Assembly: GCA_030145435.1 (NCBI GenBank)
Contig: JAQYVQ010000401.1
Span: 1 to 7,818 of the forward strand
DNA length: 7,818 nt
Source: Syntrophobacteria bacterium
Lineage (GTDB): Bacteria > Desulfobacterota > DSWW01
Direction: 5' to 3'
In this document: piece after piece, positions 1 through 4,955 of the stretch
How positions within the stretch are numbered: position 1 is the stretch's first letter
How the letters are laid out: each line of letters starts with the position of its first letter
Notes under the pieces: generated by a model
Told to the model about the DNA's origin: nothing
The model's database searches: none
What the model saw: the letters and a program-made list of their open reading frames with translations, nothing else
Made by a program: the position numbers and the translations under genes

Positions 1-1842
1 GTCATCGGGGCCGGGCATGCGGGGTGCGAGGCGGCGCTTGCCACGGCGCGGACCGGCTTGACCACCCTGCTGCTGACCGCGAACCTGGACACGGTTGCAC
101 AGATGTCCTGCAACCCAGCCATCGGGGGGCTGGCCAAGGGGCAACTCGTGCGTGAAATCGATGCCCTGGGCGGGGAGATGGCCCGGTGCATAGATCAGAC
201 AGGGATCCAGTTCCGTCTCCTGAATCGAAGAAAGGGACCGGCCGTTCGGTCCTCCCGGGCGCAGGCAGACCGATGCCAATACCGACGCTACATGAAGCGC
301 GTCCTGGAGGAACAGGACAACCTCGATCTCAAGCAAGCCATCGCGGAGCGCATCCTCGTCGAAAAAGGCCGCGTGTGTGGCGTGGAGACGGAACACGGCG
401 TGCGCTATCCGTCCCGGACCGTGATCGTGACCACCGGCACCTTCCTGCGAGGCTTGATGCACGTGGGGTTGACGCAGCAGGAAGGTGGACGTGCCGGCGA
501 CGTCTGCGTGAAAGGGCTTTCGGCAAGCCTCGAATCCCTGGGCGTGAAGCTGGGGAGGCTCAAGACCGGAACGCCCCCTCGACTCGATGGCGGGACGATC
601 GTGTTCGAGGGCCTTGAGCCGCAATACGGCGACGAGAATCCCCGGCCTTTTTCCTTCTCCACTCCGAAAATCACTCAACCCCAGGTTCCCTGCTACCTCA
701 CCTACACGAACGAGAAGACCCACGAAATCATCCGGTCCGGCCTGGACCGTTCGCCCCTGTATACGGGTGTCATCAAAGGGATCGGTCCCCGATACTGCCC
801 CTCCATCGAAGACAAGGTGATGCGGTTTCCGGAAAAGGCGCGTCACCAGGTCTTCCTCGAGCCCGAGGGCCTGGAGACGCGCGAGATCTACCCGAACGGG
901 GTTCCCACCAGTCTCGCCCTGGACACCCAGATACGATTCCTCCGCACGATTCCCGGCCTGGAACGGGTGGAGATCATCCGGCCCGGGTACGCCGTGGAGT
1001 ATGATTTTGCCTATCCGACGCAGCTCAAGCCCACCCTCGAGGCGAAGAGTGTTTCCAATCTGTTCCTTGCCGGCCAGGTGAACGGCACCTCAGGCTACGA
1101 GGAGGCGGCTGCACAGGGAATCATGGCCGGAATCAACGCTGGGGCCTCCCTTCGAGGCGAGGAGCCGCTGGTCCTGGGGCGGTCCGAGGCCTACATCGGG
1201 GTGCTCATCGACGATCTCGTCACGCACGGGACGAACGAGCCGTACCGCATGTTCACGTCCCGAGCCGAATACCGGCTCCTGCTCCGCGAAGACAATGCGG
1301 ATCTCCGGCTCTTCGAGCATGGCTACCGGCGAGGCCTGCTCTCCAGGGAGCGGTACGATGCGTGTGAGAAAAAAAGACAGCAGATCCAAGAAATTCTGGG
1401 GATGCTGGCCGAGACAAGACTCAAGCCGGATCCTGCCACCCAGGCTCAGCTGAAGGATTTGGGACAGGCTCAGCTCAAGCAGCCCATCGATCTGAAGCAG
1501 TTCTTACGAAGGCCTTCGGCCAATGTCACACACCTGCGTTCGCTCGGAATCCCGATGGATCGATTCGACCCGGCCCTCTGGGAAGAGGTGGAGATCCAGG
1601 TGAAGTACGAGAATTACATCGAGAGAGAGATCGAGGAAGTCGAGCGGGTCCGGCGATTCGAGAATGTTTCGTTTCCTGCAGACCTCAAGTTTCGTGAGCT
1701 GAACGGCCTCTCCCGGGAGGTACAGGAAAAACTGGAAGAAGTCCGACCGATCAATCTGGGCCAGGCCTCGCGAATCTCGGGGGTGACGCCGGTAGCCATC
1801 GCCGCCTTGATGATTCACTTGAAAAAAAGAGGATCGCTTTAG
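1..1842 (+). CDS. mnmG: MnmG (GidA), tRNA uridine 5-carboxymethylaminomethyl modification FAD enzyme, 5'-truncated by window edge
   Basis: MnmG is the FAD-binding partner of the GTPase MnmE. Together they install the (carboxymethyl)aminomethyl group at C5 of wobble uridine 34 in certain tRNAs, in the cytoplasm. The frame is open from base 1 and starts inside the dinucleotide-binding glycine motif (VIGAGHAG), so about ten N-terminal codons lie outside the window. The TTG at 58 is internal, not the start. Visible family signatures are QMSCNPAIGG with the conserved Cys at 109-111, GPAVRSSRAQADR, GRLKTGTPPR, GPRYCPSIEDK with the second conserved Cys at 796-798, YPNG, GTSGYEEAAAQG, EPYRMFTSRAEYRL, and the C-terminal GQASRISGVTP. 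The 613 codons present plus the missing ones match the roughly 630-residue family length, and the C-terminus is complete. The usual partner rsmG does not follow. Instead the gene overlaps a convergent gene by 4 bp. Identification is near certain. Confidence 0.98.
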   Translation, partial: VIGAGHAGCEAALATARTGLTTLLLTANLDTVAQMSCNPAIGGLAKGQLVREIDALGGEMARCIDQTGIQFRLLNRRKGPAVRSSRAQADRCQYRRYMKRVLEEQDNLDLKQAIAERILVEKGRVCGVETEHGVRYPSRTVIVTTGTFLRGLMHVGLTQQEGGRAGDVCVKGLSASLESLGVKLGRLKTGTPPRLDGGTIVFEGLEPQYGDENPRPFSFSTPKITQPQVPCYLTYTNEKTHEIIRSGLDRSPLYTGVIKGIGPRYCPSIEDKVMRFPEKARHQVFLEPEGLETREIYPNGVPTSLALDTQIRFLRTIPGLERVEIIRPGYAVEYDFAYPTQLKPTLEAKSVSNLFLAGQVNGTSGYEEAAAQGIMAGINAGASLRGEEPLVLGRSEAYIGVLIDDLVTHGTNEPYRMFTSRAEYRLLLREDNADLRLFEHGYRRGLLSRERYDACEKKRQQIQEILGMLAETRLKPDPATQAQLKDLGQAQLKQPIDLKQFLRRPSANVTHLRSLGIPMDRFDPALWEEVEIQVKYENYIEREIEEVERVRRFENVSFPADLKFRELNGLSREVQEKLEEVRPINLGQASRISGVTPVAIAALMIHLKKRGSL

Positions 1843-2747
1843 AGAGTCTTGTTGCCCCCGCTCTTCTTCGCCTGAAACAGGGTATCGGCTGTCCGGTGGT
1901 AGAAGGCATCCGCATCTTCCGGATCCTCGGACTCGCAGACGGCCATGCTGAATGAAGTCGGGAACTGGGCTTCCTCGGCGACGCGGCGTACGCGGTGTCC
2001 GATCCGCAGGGCCTGCGCATGTGAGGCCTCGGGCAGGATCAGGCCGAAGGTGTCCGCTTGGAGGCGACACAGGGCATCCACCCCGACCCGGGTTTGTGCC
2101 CCAAGGATCCCGGCAAGTCGCTCGAGGAGCGCGTCCCCTGCTTTTTCTCCCTTCTTATCGTTGTAGTCCTTGAAGGAATCCAGGTCGATCAGGCAGAGGC
2201 TGAGCGGATGACCCTGACGCTTCGTTCGCTTGAGTTCCCGCTTGAGGAGGTGATTGAACCCCTGTCGATTGTAGAACCCCGTGAGAGGATCCCGCAGGGC
2301 CGCCTCTTCTCTGTAGTCCTTCAGGAGCCTCTCTGCAGTCACATCCTGGATGAACTCCGCCGCACAGGAAGGGTTCCCCTCCCCATCCAGCACGGGATGC
2401 GCGTGGACCCGCAAGTATTGTTGCTGACCTTCCGGGGCTTGTCTCAGGAACGTGACGGGGCCGGCGACCTTGGCGGAGCCAAGAGCCTCCGCTGCAGGGC
2501 AGGTTTTCTCTCCGGCCTCGCAGGGTTGCTGGTTGCCGAACAGGATCTCGTAGCACTTCTTTCCGACCACCTCGTTCGCCGGCGTTCGGATCCACTGCGC
2601 GAGCACCGGGTTGACGTACTGGATCACATATTCCCTGTCAACCAGGAAGATGCCGATCGGCGCTCCCTCTAGAAGGGCCTCCACGAGAGAGGCATCCCCT
2701 TTCAGCTCCTTCGGTAGATCCCCGGTTCCAGCCCCCTTCGCTGCCAT
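1839..2747 (-). CDS. PAS-GGDEF protein with degenerate GGDEF motif (probably not an active diguanylate cyclase)
   Basis: This 302-aa protein has no membrane segment or signal peptide. A PAS sensor domain spans about residues 22-140 and contains Cys65, Cys76, Cys83 and Cys128. A GGDEF-family domain spans about 150-300, opening with DPLTGFYNRQGF and ending with AKKSGGN. The fold and several nucleotide-binding positions are kept (DLDSFKDYND at 188-197, Gly204-Asp205). The signature itself reads QADTF (230-234) instead of GGDEF or GGEEF, and the RxxD inhibitory site position reads VGVD. From the family, losing both glycines and the following Glu normally abolishes c-di-GMP synthesis. Such domains often serve as GTP-binding or protein-interaction modules, so a sensory or scaffolding role is inferred. 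The ATG at 2747 is supported by a purine-rich ribosome site just upstream. It lies downstream of two kinase genes on the same strand, and its stop overlaps that of mnmG. Confidence 0.9.
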   Translation of the reverse strand: MAAKGAGTGDLPKELKGDASLVEALLEGAPIGIFLVDREYVIQYVNPVLAQWIRTPANEVVGKKCYEILFGNQQPCEAGEKTCPAAEALGSAKVAGPVTFLRQAPEGQQQYLRVHAHPVLDGEGNPSCAAEFIQDVTAERLLKDYREEAALRDPLTGFYNRQGFNHLLKRELKRTKRQGHPLSLCLIDLDSFKDYNDKKGEKAGDALLERLAGILGAQTRVGVDALCRLQADTFGLILPEASHAQALRIGHRVRRVAEEAQFPTSFSMAVCESEDPEDADAFYHRTADTLFQAKKSGGNKTL

Positions 2748-2750
2748 AGG

Positions 2751-2760
2751 CTCCTCTCCT
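2751..2760 (-). promoter_or_regulatory. Shine-Dalgarno site of the PAS-GGDEF gene
   Basis: On the minus strand AGGAGAGGAG precedes the ATG at 2747. The distal AGGAG lies 8 nt from the start codon, which is good spacing and fixes this start. Confidence 0.7.
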
Positions 2761-2773
2761 CAGTTCCCTGTGT

Positions 2774-2841
2774 TTGGGGTCAGGTCTCACTTTTTAAGTT
2801 TTCGGAACCCCGAAAACTTAAAAAGTGAGACCTGACCCCAA
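2774..2841. repeat. Perfect 68-bp palindrome (32-bp arms, 4-nt loop), REP/MITE-like element
   Basis: Arms 2774-2805 and 2810-2841 are exactly complementary base for base, with a 4-nt centre AACC (2806-2809). The outer arm reads TGGGGTCAGGTCTCAC and the inner part is AT-rich (CTTTTTAAGTTTTC). It lies 26 bp upstream of the PAS-GGDEF start codon and within its transcribed leader if the genes are co-transcribed, where it would form a very stable hairpin. No T-run follows the stem in either direction, so it does not look like a normal intrinsic terminator. I see no obvious target-site duplication. Palindromes beginning TGGGGTCAGG are, as I recall, dispersed repeats in environmental genomes and sometimes lie near REP-associated Y1 transposases. 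That link is memory-based and unverified, and no transposase is present here. Confidence 0.93.
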
Positions 2842-2882
2842 CTATCGCTTGCTAAGCGGAACCCCTATCGTCTGCCAAGCGG
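2842..2882. repeat. Imperfect direct repeat pair, 18-bp units at 23-bp spacing, beside the palindrome
   Basis: CTATCGCTTGCTAAGCGG (2842-2859) and CTATCGTCTGCCAAGCGG (2865-2882) match at 15 of 18 positions. The first unit also holds a small hairpin, CGCTT-gct-AAGCG (2846-2858). Both abut the right edge of the 68-bp palindrome and may be part of the same element or a remnant. The rest of the kinase-to-GGDEF spacer (2883-2956) shows nothing I can identify, including no convincing promoter. Confidence 0.55.
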
Positions 2883-2956
2883 CGGTGTAGCTTCTCAACA
2901 GCCGTCTATTCGTCCGTTGATCGAATATCCTTTAGCGGTGAGTGGAGGGAAGGGAC

Positions 2957-4918
2957 TCAGGCAGAGCCACCGCACAAGGCTTTTTCGAGTGACACGGAAA
3001 GGATCTCGGGAGTCATCGGTAGTGAGATCTGCTGAATACTGGCCCCTTTCTCCTTTGCGGAATCGAACCATTTCCCCAGGGGGGTCGCCGATTCGCTGCA
3101 GGTCAAGATCACCTTGATGCGAGGGTTCAAGTCCAAGATGCGACCCAAAGACGAACCACCGGTTGAGCTCTCGAATCGACCGTCCAGGATGACGCATTCG
3201 ATTGCGTCTTTTTGGCGGGCGTAGATGTCTACCGCTTCCTGCTGGTTCCGCACGGGGATGATCTCATACCTCATGCCGGAAAGGATGTCCTTGAAAAGGT
3301 CCAGCATCCTCGGATTCGTCTCGGACACGAGGATCTTTCCACCGGGCGCCCGCGCTTTCTGCTCCTCTTCGGAGCGAGAGGCGTAGGGGAGGAGGACAAA
3401 GAAGGTGGAACCCTTCCCCACCTGGCTCTTTACGAAGATTTCCCCGCCGTGCTGCTCGACCAGGTTGTAGGCCACGCTCAGTCCGAGCCCCGTTCCTTTT
3501 CCTGTCTCTTTGGTGGTAAAGAAGGGATCGAAAATCCTCGTGAGATGCTCGGGTGGAATGCCGCAGCCCGCGTCCTCTATCCTGATCTCCACAAAGGATC
3601 TTGCTCGTTTGCCGGGTGGGAGTTGATCGCAGGAACCGGGAGCGAGCAAGGATGTGGCGATCCGAATCGTTCCTTTCCCGGCCATGGCGTCCCGGGCATT
3701 CAGGACGAGGTTGAGCAATAGCTGGTCCAGTTGATGAGGGTCCCCCTCGATCTGGCCTGCGAGAGGATCGAGATCCAACTGTACGTTCTCGGCCGACTCG
3801 AGTGAGGTGGCCAGGAAGCTCGAGGCTTCCCGTATCCAGGCGTTCACGTCGATGGGCCTTCTCTCCATCGTTGATTTGCGGCTCATGTTGAGCAGTTGTC
3901 GGGTGAGACGGGATGCCTTTTCCGCCATGGAGAGAATGATCTGTGCCGGGCGCTCGACGGCAGGCATCTCACGGGCACGACGGGTCAACAACTCGGCCTG
4001 GGGCATCATCGCTGCGAGGATGTTGTTGAATTCATGCGCGATTCCGCTGACCAGCGTGCCGAGGGACTCCATTTTCTGGTGCTGGAGGAAGTGCTGTTCC
4101 AGTTCCTTCCTCTCCGTGATGTCCAATACACAACCCTGTACGGTCTCGGTTCCCTGCAGCAGGATCGGCCCTGCGCAGTGGAGGGCGGTCCTGTCCCTTC
4201 CGTCTCGGGTTCTCAACCGGACCTCCTCTGCCGTCCGTGGAAGATCCTCCCGACACGACTCGGAACTTGCGACGTCATCATGTGGGATGGGCACGAGAAA
4301 GTCTGCCATCTTCTTGCCCGCGAGTTCTTCCGGCGTGCGGTCCAGCATCTTGCAGAGCCGATCATTCACGAACAGGATCTTTCCCCCCAGCTGTGTGTAG
4401 ATCCCGACCAGGGACTGCTGAAACAGGTTCCGGTACTTGGCCTCCGACTCACGAAGGGCATGGGTCCGCTCTTCCACGGTTCTTTCGAGTGCTTCGTTGA
4501 GCTGCTCGAGCTGCAGGGCATACTGTCGCTTTTCCAGCCGCTCTCTCCGCAAATCCATCCCGTTCTTCAGAACCTTCCTCAGCTCGCGAGGGCTGAACTC
4601 TCCCTTTTTGAGGTAGAAATAGATGTGTGCCTCTGTCGCCTCCACGGGCGACCAGTCCTGCTCGAATCCCGTGATCACGATGAGAAGGGTTTCCTCGTCC
4701 GTTCTCTCCCGGATCGTATGGACCAGCTCCTTGCCGGAAAGGCCGGGAATCCGAAGATCACACAGGATCGCGTCGTAATTGTGCTGATCCAACCGGGCCA
4801 ATACCTGGTCGCCGTCCTCAGCAACATCCGCCCGGTATTCGTGTTCGAGGGTTCGTGTGAGGAATTCCAGGTAGTGGGAATCGTCCTCCACGACCAAAAT
4901 ACGTGGTTTTTCCTTCAT
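2957..4918 (-). CDS. Cytoplasmic hybrid histidine kinase, REC-PAS-HisKA-HATPase-REC
   Basis: This 653-aa protein lacks membrane segments. Domains in order: an N-terminal receiver (about 5-120) with acidic cluster EDD (11-13), phospho-acceptor Asp54, Thr83 and Lys104/105; a signalling coiled coil (about 125-160); a PAS domain (about 156-272); HisKA with the H-box SGIAHEFNN (His295); and a HATPase with N-box Asn407, G1 DAGCGIP (449-455), FDPFF (463-467) and GKGTGLGL (473-480). A C-terminal receiver-like domain (about 526-650) keeps Asp579, but its acidic pair is reduced (SET at 532-534) and the conserved Lys is Leu633, so it looks degenerate. The kinase core appears competent. Its N-terminal receiver could accept phosphate from the HDOD kinase encoded 37 bp upstream; this is inference. 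The ATG at 4918 is chosen because the receiver begins a few residues later and AGGAG motifs precede it. Its stop is followed by the palindrome-bearing spacer. Confidence 0.95.
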   Translation of the reverse strand: MKEKPRILVVEDDSHYLEFLTRTLEHEYRADVAEDGDQVLARLDQHNYDAILCDLRIPGLSGKELVHTIRERTDEETLLIVITGFEQDWSPVEATEAHIYFYLKKGEFSPRELRKVLKNGMDLRRERLEKRQYALQLEQLNEALERTVEERTHALRESEAKYRNLFQQSLVGIYTQLGGKILFVNDRLCKMLDRTPEELAGKKMADFLVPIPHDDVASSESCREDLPRTAEEVRLRTRDGRDRTALHCAGPILLQGTETVQGCVLDITERKELEQHFLQHQKMESLGTLVSGIAHEFNNILAAMMPQAELLTRRAREMPAVERPAQIILSMAEKASRLTRQLLNMSRKSTMERRPIDVNAWIREASSFLATSLESAENVQLDLDPLAGQIEGDPHQLDQLLLNLVLNARDAMAGKGTIRIATSLLAPGSCDQLPPGKRARSFVEIRIEDAGCGIPPEHLTRIFDPFFTTKETGKGTGLGLSVAYNLVEQHGGEIFVKSQVGKGSTFFVLLPYASRSEEEQKARAPGGKILVSETNPRMLDLFKDILSGMRYEIIPVRNQQEAVDIYARQKDAIECVILDGRFESSTGGSSLGRILDLNPRIKVILTCSESATPLGKWFDSAKEKGASIQQISLPMTPEILSVSLEKALCGGSA

Positions 4919-4955
4919 CTCGCTCCTCTCGCCTCTCGCTCCTCTTGCTCCTCGG
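4919..4955 (-). promoter_or_regulatory. Purine-rich gap with repeated Shine-Dalgarno-like AGGAG motifs
   Basis: The 37-bp gap between the two kinase genes carries AGGAG on the minus strand three times (4948-4952, 4939-4943, 4923-4927), each followed by CAAG or CGAG. The last copy is 4 nt from the ATG at 4918. The short gap and absence of a terminator support co-transcription and perhaps coupled translation of the two genes. Confidence 0.55.

Noticed and set aside
1504..2070. A 188-codon minus-strand frame spanning the mnmG/GGDEF junction
   Set aside because: It runs antisense through the mnmG C-terminus and out of frame through the GGDEF domain, with no coherent protein features.
2774..2841. 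The palindrome as an ordinary rho-independent terminator of the kinase gene
   Set aside because: No T-run follows the stem in either direction, the stem is far longer than usual, and it ends only 26 bp from the next start codon.
2883..2956. A separate promoter for the PAS-GGDEF gene
   Set aside because: TTGAGA and TTGGCA candidates on the minus strand lack any reasonable -10 box at 16-18 bp spacing.
2895..3197. A 100-codon minus-strand frame in the kinase 3' end and spacer
   Set aside because: It overlaps the C-terminal receiver coding sequence in a different frame and resembles no protein I recognise.
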